From Oscillospiraceae bacterium (GTDB taxonomy: Bacteria > Bacillota > Clostridia > Oscillospirales > Ruminococcaceae), in NCBI GenBank assembly GCA_028692035.1, contig JAQUYD010000022.1, positions 1 through 33,266 on the forward strand: a stretch of 33,266 bases of DNA, in the 5' to 3' direction. The notes under the pieces were generated by a model. That model worked only from the letters and a program-made list of their open reading frames with translations, searched no databases and was not told the origin of the DNA. This document shows, piece by piece, positions 1-6,959 of the stretch. The translations under genes and the position numbers were made by a program. Positions within the stretch are counted from its first letter, which is position 1, and every line of letters starts with the position of its first letter.

Positions 1-495
1 TATGAAGGTCGATATCAGGTCAGTACAGAAGGCAGAATCCGCAGTCTCGACAGACGAGTTCCCTGCAAATGTCATTACGCAGGCAAATTATTCTACCGAA
101 CTGTGAAAGGAAAAATTCTCAGCCCGGGTAGGTACTGCAAGGCAGGACATCTATCCGTTGTTCTCGGTCATGGGACTGCGGGAAGACCTGTTCATCAGCT
201 TGTCATGCTTTCATTTGTCGGGCCTCCGGAAGAAGGCATGGAAGTGCTGCATAGAAACGGGGATCCAACAGATAACAGGCTTGAAAATTTACACTACGGA
301 ACCCGTTTGGAAAACATTCTTGATGTGTACCGGCAAGGAGGCAAATGGAAAAAACTGTCGGTCGATGACGTTCAAGCAATTCGATTCGGATTCTGCTGCG
401 GAATTAAAGGAGTTGAGCTTGCAGCAATGTATGACGTAACGCCAACAATCATCAGTGCAATAAAAACGGGGAGGAATTTTGCATGGCTAAAGTGA
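1..495 (+). CDS. NUMOD4/HNH homing-type endonuclease (5' end outside window)
   Basis: The reading frame is open from the first base, so the gene begins before the window. The first residues (YEGRYQVSTEGRIRSL) match the NUMOD4 DNA-binding motif usually found at the start of phage HNH endonucleases. An HNH_3-like core follows: VHQLVMLSFVG, then VLHRNGDPTDNRLENL, with the His and Asn residues of the nuclease present. The C-terminal 45 residues (ELAAMYDVTPTIISAIKTGR) look like a small helix-turn-helix used for DNA recognition. Such enzymes nick or cut DNA and are common free-standing genes in phages. Its stop overlaps the ATG of the next gene, a phage polymerase fragment, by 13 bases, which supports a phage replication operon. 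An internal ATG-like start is not needed because homology continues upstream of it. Confidence 0.85.
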   Translation, partial: YEGRYQVSTEGRIRSLDRRVPCKCHYAGKLFYRTVKGKILSPGRYCKAGHLSVVLGHGTAGRPVHQLVMLSFVGPPEEGMEVLHRNGDPTDNRLENLHYGTRLENILDVYRQGGKWKKLSVDDVQAIRFGFCCGIKGVELAAMYDVTPTIISAIKTGRNFAWLK

Positions 496-797
496 ACAGT
501 TTGTCATTGGATCTGGAGACATTTTCCAGCGTGGATCTGTCCAAGTGCGGTGTATACAAATACGCAGAATCTCCAGACTTCGAAATTCTGTTATTCGGAT
601 ATTCCGTTGACAACGGCGAGGTCAGGACAATCGATCTAGCTCAAGGAGAAAAAATTCCACAGGAGATCATCGACGCGCTTGTCAGTGACGAAGCCATCAA
701 ATGGGCATACAACGCGAACTTCGAACGCGTATGCCTGTCAAGATATTTGATTTTCCTTAACTGCAGTTTTATAAGCACCATCAATCATTTGTTTTGA
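483..797 (+). pseudogene. Phage family-A DNA polymerase, N-terminal fragment
   Basis: About 89 residues match the N-terminal 3'-5' exonuclease part of phage PolA-like polymerases: LSLDLETFSSVDLSKCGVYK carries the exonuclease I DxE motif, and IKWAYNANFERVCLSRYL is the next conserved block. A complete enzyme of this type is roughly 600-700 residues. Homology stops at about base 746-749, after which the frame adds about 16 unrelated residues and ends. The ribosome site GGGGAGG lies about 9 bases before the ATG, which overlaps the end of the HNH gene. The polymerase domain and two exonuclease motifs are missing, so the product cannot be a working polymerase. The break marks a deletion or insertion junction in a prophage or related element. 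Confidence 0.8.
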
Positions 798-998
798 ATG
801 CTCTGGCAAAAATATAGCTCCGCATTTTTTGCAACGCAGTACAAGAAGCGGAACAAAATGAAGTTTTATATTTTCTATAATGCATGTTATATCATCTTCA
901 ACAAGCTCACATATTCCATTACACTTTTCGCACTCATCGAATCTATATGTTTTATACTCTGCTAAAAAATCATCATATGAAGCAAAAGAAAATTCCAT
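738..998 (-). CDS. Small four-cysteine (zinc-ribbon-like) protein, hypothetical
   Basis: An 86-residue protein starting MEFSFASYDDFLAEYKTYRF. I chose the ATG at 998 because AAGGAAGGAG lies 8 bases upstream; an upstream in-frame start at 1064 lacks such a site. It has two cysteine pairs (CEKC and, about 37 residues on, CKKC) resembling a zinc ribbon. The second half loosely recalls the YgiT/MqsA antitoxin zinc finger, but no HTH domain follows, so no function is assigned. It is AT-rich compared with the chromosome to its right. Its last codons and stop fall inside the truncated phage polymerase sequence, so its C-terminus may have been created by the same rearrangement and the native protein could have been longer. 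Confidence 0.6.
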   Translation of the reverse strand: MEFSFASYDDFLAEYKTYRFDECEKCNGICELVEDDITCIIENIKLHFVPLLVLRCKKCGAIFLPEHSKQMIDGAYKTAVKENQIS

Positions 999-1088
999 GT
1001 CTCTTACTCCTTCCTTAACATCAATTTCAATATTCAAAATCACCTTTAGCACTGATTTTGACAAGCTTTTAAGCTTATATAATAGCCG

Positions 1089-1159
1089 ACATCCAATCCG
1101 CTCACTCAGCCGAAAAAAACATCTAATCCACTAACTAAAAAACTGACATCTAATCCACA
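1089..1159. repeat. Three 13-bp direct repeats, ACATCYAATCCRC
   Basis: Copies lie at 1089-1101, 1119-1131 and 1146-1158, with start spacings of 30 and 27 bases and up to two differences. Read on the minus strand the outermost copy begins TGTGGATTAGATGTC, a 5'-TG terminus followed by subterminal repeats. That is the layout of IS21/Mu-type transposon ends. No transposase gene is present, so this would be a remnant or solo end. The family assignment is inference. Confidence 0.45.
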
Positions 1160-1294
1160 GCCTAAACTATGTGAAAATGACCAAAATCAGCTCCGAACCA
1201 GAGCGGTTGATATGTTCCCATAGAGCGGTCAAGCGTGACCTCTGACGAACAGTCCCAATCAAGCAAATGCCCTGAAATCAAGGCTTTTCATGCC

Positions 1295-2659
1295 TCATTT
1301 GCCCTCAACCCTTGACATCAATACTACCGTCTCAACGTGGGCAGTGCGCGAGAACATATCCACCGCCTGTAGGCGGGTCGCCTCATATCCACCTTGGCAA
1401 AGGATCGCCGCGTCGCGGGCGGCGGTAGCGCTGTTACAGGAAATCATGACCACTCGGTCCGGCGCCATCTGCCCGATGGCCGCCAACACCGCCGCATCAC
1501 AACCCTTGCGGGGGGGATCCAACAAAACGATGTTGGGCCGCAATCCTTCTCGCGCCAGCGTTTGTGCGGCGCCGGCAGCGTCGTCGCAAAGGAAACGTGC
1601 ATTCTGAATGCCGTTGCGCTGGGCGTTCTCTTTTGCGTTTTGTACTGCTGCTTCCACAATTTCCACGCCGATGACCTCTTTGACTTGTGAAGCCATGGAA
1701 AGACCGATCGTCCCCGCGCCGCAATAAAGGTCCAGCAGTACATCCTGCCCGGTAAGACCGGCAAATTCTGCTGCAATCCCATATAATTTCTCAGCGCCGC
1801 TCCGGTTTACCTGGTAAAACGACAGGGGGGAAAGCTCGAGCCGAATGCCGCACAAAATGTCGGAAATCGTCGGTTTTCCATACAAGACCTGGCACTCAGC
1901 CCCCAGGATGACGTTCGTTTTAGCAGGATTGATGTTTAGTTGGATGGATACGATTTGCGGGAATGCCGCGGTCAGCTGCTGGACAAAGGTGCTGGCGTGG
2001 GGAAGGCTTTGGCCGTTGACGACCAGGCAGACCATGGTCTCGCCGGTCTTTTCCCCCCAGCGCAGGAACAGATGCCGCACCAGTCCCCGGTGGGTATCCT
2101 CGTCGTAAACAGAGATCTGGTACTCCTCCAAAAAATGCTGGATCCATTTTAAGATTTCGCCGAAAAAACGCGGCTGTAAATCGCAAAACAGGTTTTCAAT
2201 TACGCGGTGGCTGCGAGGGGCAAAAAAGCCGATTTGTACCCTGCCGTCCGCACCCCGGCGCACCGGGTATTGGGCTTTGTTTCGATAGCCGCTTTGAGCG
2301 GGAGAAGGTTGGATGGGAAGCGGCGTGAGGGCAATGCCGCCGATGCGCCGAAAATGCTCCGTCACCCAGCTTTCTTTGATCCGGCATTCCGCTTCGTAGG
2401 AAATGTGCCGCAGCGAGCAGCCGCCGCACTGGCGGGATACGGGGCAGCGGTCCTCGGCACGGTCGGAAGAGGGGGCCAGCATCCGCTCGACAATGCCGTA
2501 TGCGTAGCTTTTTAGCACCTTGACGATCCGCACCTCCAAACAATCGCCCACCGCCGTACCCGGTACGAAAACGGCCATGCCTTCGTATCGGCCTACGCCG
2601 GAAGCCTCGTTGGTAATATCGGTGATCGTCAAAGAAATCAGGTCGTTTTTTTGCAGCAT
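1295..2659 (-). CDS. rlmD: 23S rRNA (uracil-5-)-methyltransferase, RlmD/RumA family
   Basis: A TrmA/RumA-type enzyme that makes 5-methyluridine in RNA (23S rRNA U1939 or U747 in characterised relatives) using S-adenosylmethionine. With the start at 2659 the protein is 454 residues, normal for the family. That start follows GGAGAAAGGCG and gives MLQKNDLISL; a longer frame to 2719 has an atypical extension. A TRAM RNA-binding domain occupies about residues 1-60. Iron-sulfur ligands are C72, C78, C81 (in CPVSRQCGGC) and C159. The SAM-binding motif LLDLYCGAGTIGL is at about 308-320, LLDPPRKG at 379-386, and the catalytic cysteine is C408 in MISCNSAT, where the usual Pro after Asn is Ser. The C-terminal HVETVVLMSR is typical. 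Which uridine it modifies cannot be told. Its 3' end faces the mobile debris on the left. Confidence 0.93.
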   Translation of the reverse strand: MLQKNDLISLTITDITNEASGVGRYEGMAVFVPGTAVGDCLEVRIVKVLKSYAYGIVERMLAPSSDRAEDRCPVSRQCGGCSLRHISYEAECRIKESWVTEHFRRIGGIALTPLPIQPSPAQSGYRNKAQYPVRRGADGRVQIGFFAPRSHRVIENLFCDLQPRFFGEILKWIQHFLEEYQISVYDEDTHRGLVRHLFLRWGEKTGETMVCLVVNGQSLPHASTFVQQLTAAFPQIVSIQLNINPAKTNVILGAECQVLYGKPTISDILCGIRLELSPLSFYQVNRSGAEKLYGIAAEFAGLTGQDVLLDLYCGAGTIGLSMASQVKEVIGVEIVEAAVQNAKENAQRNGIQNARFLCDDAAGAAQTLAREGLRPNIVLLDPPRKGCDAAVLAAIGQMAPDRVVMISCNSATAARDAAILCQGGYEATRLQAVDMFSRTAHVETVVLMSRVEGK

Positions 2660-3069
2660 ATTTTTCGCCTTTCTCCGGCATAAAATGAAAGCAGCCGGAC
2701 ACTTTGCCGATAGAAACAAAAGGGGTCCGTTGATCTATGAAAATAGCCCGCCCGCAGGGACAAAGCGGTTGCAGGCGCCCTCGCCGCGGTTCTCATGGGA
2801 TTTTCCAAATACGGGCCGTTTGCAGGATTTTAGTTTTGTGTCGTGAGGTTATTATACTATAAACGCAGCGGCAAAAAAAGCCTTTGACAGGAAGCGGCAA
2901 AACTTTTGGAAAAGCTGTAACAGATCGCCGGCCGTAGAGGTCTAACCTTAATAGGACGAATGTGACAAACAGGTGAAGCCTTTTTTGCCTAGGCGTTTCA
3001 TTTGTGGTATGATGGGTGTGGATTTTACCGCGGAATGGGCACAGCCCGCCGGGGATAGGAGGGAAAGCC
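2660..3069. other. Intergenic region between divergent rlmD and ABC operon
   Basis: About 410 bases without a convincing gene. It carries the promoter for the rightward ABC operon near 3000. On the minus strand there is an isolated TATAAT at 2856-2851 that could serve rlmD, but I see no good -35 partner. If used, rlmD would have a leader of roughly 190 nt. An 8-bp palindrome GCCTAGGC (2987-2994) overlaps the -35 of the ABC promoter. No riboswitch was recognised. Confidence 0.5.
2985..3013 (+). promoter_or_regulatory. Promoter of ABC operon (extended -10)
   Basis: TTGCCT at 2985-2990, a 17-bp spacer, and TATGAT at 3008-3013 preceded by TGG, giving an extended -10. The palindrome GCCTAGGC overlaps the -35 and could be an operator. 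Confidence 0.55.
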
Positions 3070-3909
3070 TTGGAAAAAACGCCCTTTATTGAAATTAGGG
3101 GTTTGAAAAAAGTGTATAAGCTGGGCAAGGAGCGGGTTGTTGCGCTGGATGACATCAACCTGACGATCCAACGGGGGGAGATTTGCTGCATCCTAGGTAC
3201 CTCCGGTTCCGGCAAGTCGACGCTGTTAAATATGATGGCGGGGCTGGAACGGCCGACAAAGGGCAAGGTGCTTTATTCAAACAAAGACGTCACCCGTTTT
3301 GACGAACGGCGCTGGGCGCTGTTCCGGCAAAAGAACATCGGGTTCGTATTCCAGTCATACAACCTCATGACGGGGCTGTCCGGCGTTGAAAATGTTGCCA
3401 TGCCGCTGATGTTCCGCGGTATGGACAAGGACAAACGGACCCGGATCGCCAAAGAAGTGCTGCGAGAGGTGGGGCTGGGAAACCGCATGAAGCATAAGCC
3501 GACCCAGATGTCCGGCGGCCAGCAGCAGCGTGTAGGCATCGCCCGCGCATTTGTGACAAACCCCAAGATCGTTTTTGCCGACGAGCCCACTGGAAACCTG
3601 GATTCCAAGACCACGACCGAGGTTATGGAGCTGATGGTCAACAAATCCCGGGAGAATAACCAGACCTTTATCCTGGTTACCCACGACAACGGCATTGCCC
3701 GTTACGCCGACCGGATCGTAACCATTGTAGACGGAAAGATCGTGCGGGACGAAAAAAACGAATCCATTGCCCGCACGCGGGAGCAGATTGCCTCCGATAA
3801 TGCCCAAGAAGTCCGGCAGCAAGCGGCTGCGGAGGAAGAAACTGAAGTTTCCGCGCCGATTCCGGCGGATGAGGCCGCGGCGAATATGAGTACAGAAGGA
3901 GCAGAGTGA
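3070..3909 (+). CDS. ABC transporter ATPase, LolD/MacB type
   Basis: A 279-residue nucleotide-binding subunit that should hydrolyse ATP on the inner face of the membrane to drive the MacB-like permease two genes downstream. Walker A is GTSGSGKST (about 43-51), followed by the Q-loop VFQSYNLM, signature MSGGQQQRVGIARA, Walker B IVFADEPTGNLD and switch His in LVTHD. The TTG start at 3070 follows AGGAGGG by 7 bases; the ATG-less frame further upstream has no ribosome site. After the ATPase core the protein has an acidic, Ala/Glu-rich tail of about 50 residues not found in short LolD proteins. Its stop (TGA at 3907-3909) overlaps the next gene's ATG by one base, so the two are probably translationally coupled. 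Confidence 0.9.
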   Translation: MEKTPFIEIRGLKKVYKLGKERVVALDDINLTIQRGEICCILGTSGSGKSTLLNMMAGLERPTKGKVLYSNKDVTRFDERRWALFRQKNIGFVFQSYNLMTGLSGVENVAMPLMFRGMDKDKRTRIAKEVLREVGLGNRMKHKPTQMSGGQQQRVGIARAFVTNPKIVFADEPTGNLDSKTTTEVMELMVNKSRENNQTFILVTHDNGIARYADRIVTIVDGKIVRDEKNESIARTREQIASDNAQEVRQQAAAEEETEVSAPIPADEAAANMSTEGAE

Positions 3910-5345
3910 TGAAACGGATCATTAGTTTAGGTTTGGCGGCGTTGATTTTGCTTGGTACCCTCACCGGGGTTCTCATGTCCGCGGCATACGCGGCGGTTAT
4001 CAACCCTACGTCCAGCAGTTCTGGCAGCGATAGCGATGGGAGCAGCGGTACCCCGAATATTTTAACCAGCAGTGGCATTCTGATCGAAAGCTATAAATAC
4101 AGCAATCGAACGTTGACACTTGTGTTGGTTGATACCAATGTACCCTATAGTTCGAGCAATACCGCGTTTCAGGAGTTTTACGCCGCTTTGTTGACGGGGA
4201 ATTTTTACCCCAAAACGTCTAGCATCGCACCAAGTGCGGAAGTGCTAAGCGCATCGGGCGAAAAAAATCTCCGCTTCAAAGTGACATTCAAAGACGTCAG
4301 CTTTGATGGGAATGGGACGGAAGCCAAATTCCGCATGTACTATAAGTATCCGTCAGCATCAGATGAGGATTTTTATGAATATGTTGTCTCGGCGGACCTG
4401 TCCCGTTACACCCCGAAACCGGACGACGGTACCAGCACGGATCCGGATCCCACGGTTCCAGATCCGGCGACGCCCTACATCCTGGTGCAGAACTACAATT
4501 ACGGCGGCGCCGACGTGGCGGCCGGCTCTGACTTTGCGCTGAGTGTAAACTTCTACAATACCAGCGCCAATATTTCCCTGGAAAACATTATCATGAAGGT
4601 GGAGCCGACGACCGGCCTTTCCATCACCGGCGCGTCGAATACCTATTATATTCCAACAGTGGATAAAAAGGGCGCGATGACCAAATCAATTCCCCTCAAG
4701 TGCCTGACCAGCGCCGTACCGGGAAACGAGTCGGTACATATTACCTTCAGCTATGAATATGTGGCAAATGACGCCCGCCAAAGCAAATCTTCGGAGGAGA
4801 CCATCTCGATCCCCATTGCGCAGGTAGAGCGGTTCGAGGTGAGCTTGACAGAGATTCCGACGATGCTTTATCCCGGCGACAACACCAACGTAGTGCTCAA
4901 TTATGTCAACAAAGGCCGTGCGGATATTTACAATCTGTCGGCTCGGATAGAGGGCAATATTGACGACCCCAACCAGATCCAGAATTTGGGAAACATTAAG
5001 GCGGGCGATTCGGGAACCGCTAAGTTTTCGATTTCTTCCATGGAGTCCGGCGGTACGGTCTCCGCAGTGATTACCGTGACCTATGAAAACGAAAAGGGCG
5101 ACGTTTCGACCATTACCAAAGATTTTACCTGTGAAGTGTATGACAACAGCGGTGATTTCATTGATCCGGGAAAGGATCCGAGTTTTGACCCAGGAATGGA
5201 GCCTGTGGTGGAGGAGACCGGTATGCGCTGGTGGCAGTGGGCGATGTTTGGCATCGGCTGCCTGGCGGTGGGTGGCGTGTCCGGTACCTGGATTTTCTTA
5301 AAGACCAAGCTGAAGAGAGAAGAGGCTGACGATGAAGATATTTGA
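3909..5345 (+). CDS. Membrane-anchored extracellular COG1361/CARDB-like protein of ABC module
   Basis: A 478-residue secreted protein. It begins with a signal peptide (MKRIISLGLAALILLGTLTG, cleavage likely after AYAA) and a Ser/Gly linker. Two beta-sandwich regions of the COG1361 (S-layer-like, CARDB) kind follow, recognisable by NVVLNYVNKGRADIYNLSARI and similar blocks. It ends with one transmembrane helix near WAMFGIGCLAVGGVSGTWIF and a short charged cytoplasmic tail. The ATG at 3909 has AAGGAG 7 bases upstream; a GTG one codon earlier is an alternative. The gene lies between the ATPase and the permease and overlaps both, so it is probably a dedicated extracellular partner of the transporter, in the place where HlyD/MacA adaptors usually sit. 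Its cargo is unknown. Confidence 0.75.
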   Translation: MKRIISLGLAALILLGTLTGVLMSAAYAAVINPTSSSSGSDSDGSSGTPNILTSSGILIESYKYSNRTLTLVLVDTNVPYSSSNTAFQEFYAALLTGNFYPKTSSIAPSAEVLSASGEKNLRFKVTFKDVSFDGNGTEAKFRMYYKYPSASDEDFYEYVVSADLSRYTPKPDDGTSTDPDPTVPDPATPYILVQNYNYGGADVAAGSDFALSVNFYNTSANISLENIIMKVEPTTGLSITGASNTYYIPTVDKKGAMTKSIPLKCLTSAVPGNESVHITFSYEYVANDARQSKSSEETISIPIAQVERFEVSLTEIPTMLYPGDNTNVVLNYVNKGRADIYNLSARIEGNIDDPNQIQNLGNIKAGDSGTAKFSISSMESGGTVSAVITVTYENEKGDVSTITKDFTCEVYDNSGDFIDPGKDPSFDPGMEPVVEETGMRWWQWAMFGIGCLAVGGVSGTWIFLKTKLKREEADDEDI

Positions 5346-6693
5346 TCAGATCGCAATGTGCCTGCAAAACCTCTCCCGGCGGAAGGTTCGTACCGCGCTG
5401 ACAACGATGGGCGTGGTCATTGGCACCTGTGCCATCGTGGTCATGATCTCGCTGGGTGTGGGCCTTCAGAAAAGCCAGGAGGCCATGCTGGCTCAGATGG
5501 GCGATCTGACCAAGATCGAGATCTACAATTATAGCGGCGGCGCAGGCGGCACAAGTAGCGTGCCGAATCTGGATGACAGTATGATTGAGCAGATCGCTGC
5601 CTACGACCATGTGGATGTCATTACGCCGGTCGTCCAGGCGGAGTGGGGTAAGATCAATATCCAGTGTGGGGATTACATCTACCAAGACAGCATTTACGGC
5701 GTTTACCCCGAGGCATTGGAAAAGTTGGGGTATGTGCTGAAGGAGGGAAAGTACCCAACCGGCAAAGAGAAGGACTATACGATTTTATTCGGGGAAAACG
5801 GTCCCTACAGCTTCTATAATCCGAAAAATCCCGAGGAATGGCATGATCCTTCCAGCGGCGATCCGCCGGTAGATATTTTCAGTGATGATTTTACGATTTC
5901 TGTCAACGCTCAGGATCCAGAAGGAAACGCCAAGGAACCCGAAAAGTACGATGCGACGGTGACCGGCGTATTGGTTGGGGATTGGAATAAAGGCTACGAG
6001 ACCGTTTATGGCGCTTTTCTGTCTATCGACCAGTTGTATAAATTGTATCAGGAATATGACGAATTCAATGGTATTTCCTCTACCTCCAGTTCGGCGTTTA
6101 ACCCCCGAAAGATCAACTATAACCGCGTTTACGTCAAAGTAACCGATATGAAATATGTGGATGAGGTAGAGACGAAGATCAAGGATCTGGGCTATGACAC
6201 CTACAGTATGGAAACGGTCCGCAAACCTATGCAGGAACAGGCGAACAAGATGATGCTCATCTTGGGCAGTCTAGGTGGTATTTCTCTGTTGGTAGCGGCG
6301 ATGGGCATCACCAATACGATGATCATGTCCATTTACGAACGAACCCGGGAAATTGGTATCATGAAGGTGCTGGGCTGCGTAATCGGGGATATCCGCACCG
6401 TCTTTTTGATGGAGGCGGGCCTCATCGGCTTTGGCGGCGGCGTGATCGGCGTAATCCTGAGTTTTGCCATTTCAATAGTGCTCAATGTGCTGGGCGGCGG
6501 CGGGCTCGGCGGATTGATGGGCGGCTACTATTATGGCGGCGGGGGAGACGCGGCCACCCAGATCTCGGTCATTCCCATTTGGCTGGTGGGCTTGGCGTTG
6601 GTTTTCTCAACGCTGATCGGCTTAGTCTCCGGATTCTCACCGGCAAACAGGGCGGTCAAGATCAGCGCCTTGGAAGCAATTAAACATGAATAG
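5332..6693 (+). CDS. MacB/FtsX-type ABC transporter permease
   Basis: A 453-residue permease with the MacB topology. There is an N-terminal helix after NLSRRKVRTALTTMGVVIG (about 20-43), a large extracellular domain, and three C-terminal helices starting near MMLILGSLGGISLLVAAMGI. The conserved ERTREIGIMKVLG segment contacts the ATPase. The start overlaps the preceding gene by 14 bases. A glycine- and tyrosine-rich stretch (GGGGLGGLMGGYYYGGGG) lies between the last two helices, an unusual flexible outer loop. With the upstream ATPase and COG1361-like protein it forms a complete mechanotransmission-type exporter or envelope-acting machine. A strong hairpin after the gene closes the operon. Substrate is not predictable from sequence. 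Confidence 0.88.
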   Translation: MKIFDQIAMCLQNLSRRKVRTALTTMGVVIGTCAIVVMISLGVGLQKSQEAMLAQMGDLTKIEIYNYSGGAGGTSSVPNLDDSMIEQIAAYDHVDVITPVVQAEWGKINIQCGDYIYQDSIYGVYPEALEKLGYVLKEGKYPTGKEKDYTILFGENGPYSFYNPKNPEEWHDPSSGDPPVDIFSDDFTISVNAQDPEGNAKEPEKYDATVTGVLVGDWNKGYETVYGAFLSIDQLYKLYQEYDEFNGISSTSSSAFNPRKINYNRVYVKVTDMKYVDEVETKIKDLGYDTYSMETVRKPMQEQANKMMLILGSLGGISLLVAAMGITNTMIMSIYERTREIGIMKVLGCVIGDIRTVFLMEAGLIGFGGGVIGVILSFAISIVLNVLGGGGLGGLMGGYYYGGGGDAATQISVIPIWLVGLALVFSTLIGLVSGFSPANRAVKISALEAIKHE

Positions 6694-6700
6694 CGAATTG

Positions 6701-6733
6701 ACCGGGCGGCATTTTTGCCGCCCGGTTATTTTA
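6701..6733 (+). terminator. Terminator after ABC operon
   Basis: A 10-bp stem ACCGGGCGGC/GCCGCCCGGT with loop ATTTTT, followed by the T-rich TATTTTAT. The GC stem is strong but the T tract is interrupted. Confidence 0.75.
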
Positions 6734-6755
6734 TGGCGTGGTGGAAAATAAAAGG

Positions 6756-6796
6756 CATTTTATATAAAAAACAATTCAATATTTCTATATAAAATG
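6756..6796. promoter_or_regulatory. 11-bp inverted repeat upstream of EF-G paralogue
   Basis: Perfect arms CATTTTATATA (6756-6766) and TATATAAAATG (6786-6796) are separated by 19 bases. They sit about 24 bases before the -35 of the downstream promoter. The position suits an activator or repressor site; a function is inferred only from symmetry and place. Confidence 0.4.
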
Positions 6797-6819
6797 TGAT
6801 TCATTTACAAACTATATGC

Positions 6820-6848
6820 TTGCGCCGAATAGGTGAATTATGTATAAT
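6820..6848 (+). promoter_or_regulatory. Promoter of EF-G paralogue
   Basis: TTGCGC at 6820-6825, 17-bp spacer, TATAAT at 6843-6848. The leader to the start codon is about 105 nt and contains a small GC hairpin near 6908-6928 before the ribosome site AAAGGAG. Confidence 0.55.
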
Positions 6849-6959
6849 GTATATATTATGGGCGGAGGAAAAGGGCTGCTTGTCCATTTTGACAATGCTG
6901 GTTCTGCCGCTCTGCCGCTTTAGAGGCGGTATGTCTATTCTGAAAGGAGCGTAAAGATT

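Noticed and set aside
880-1134. Plus-strand frame of 84 codons over the four-cysteine gene
   Set aside because: Ser-rich translation without a ribosome site; the minus-strand frame has a good ribosome site and paired cysteines.
1089-1159. CRISPR array
   Set aside because: Only three 13-bp imperfect repeats with 14-17 base gaps and no cas genes; too short for CRISPR.
1264-1303. Hairpin GCAAATG/CATTTGC at the rlmD 3' end as a terminator
   Set aside because: A loop of more than 25 bases, a weak AT-rich stem and no T tract on the minus strand.
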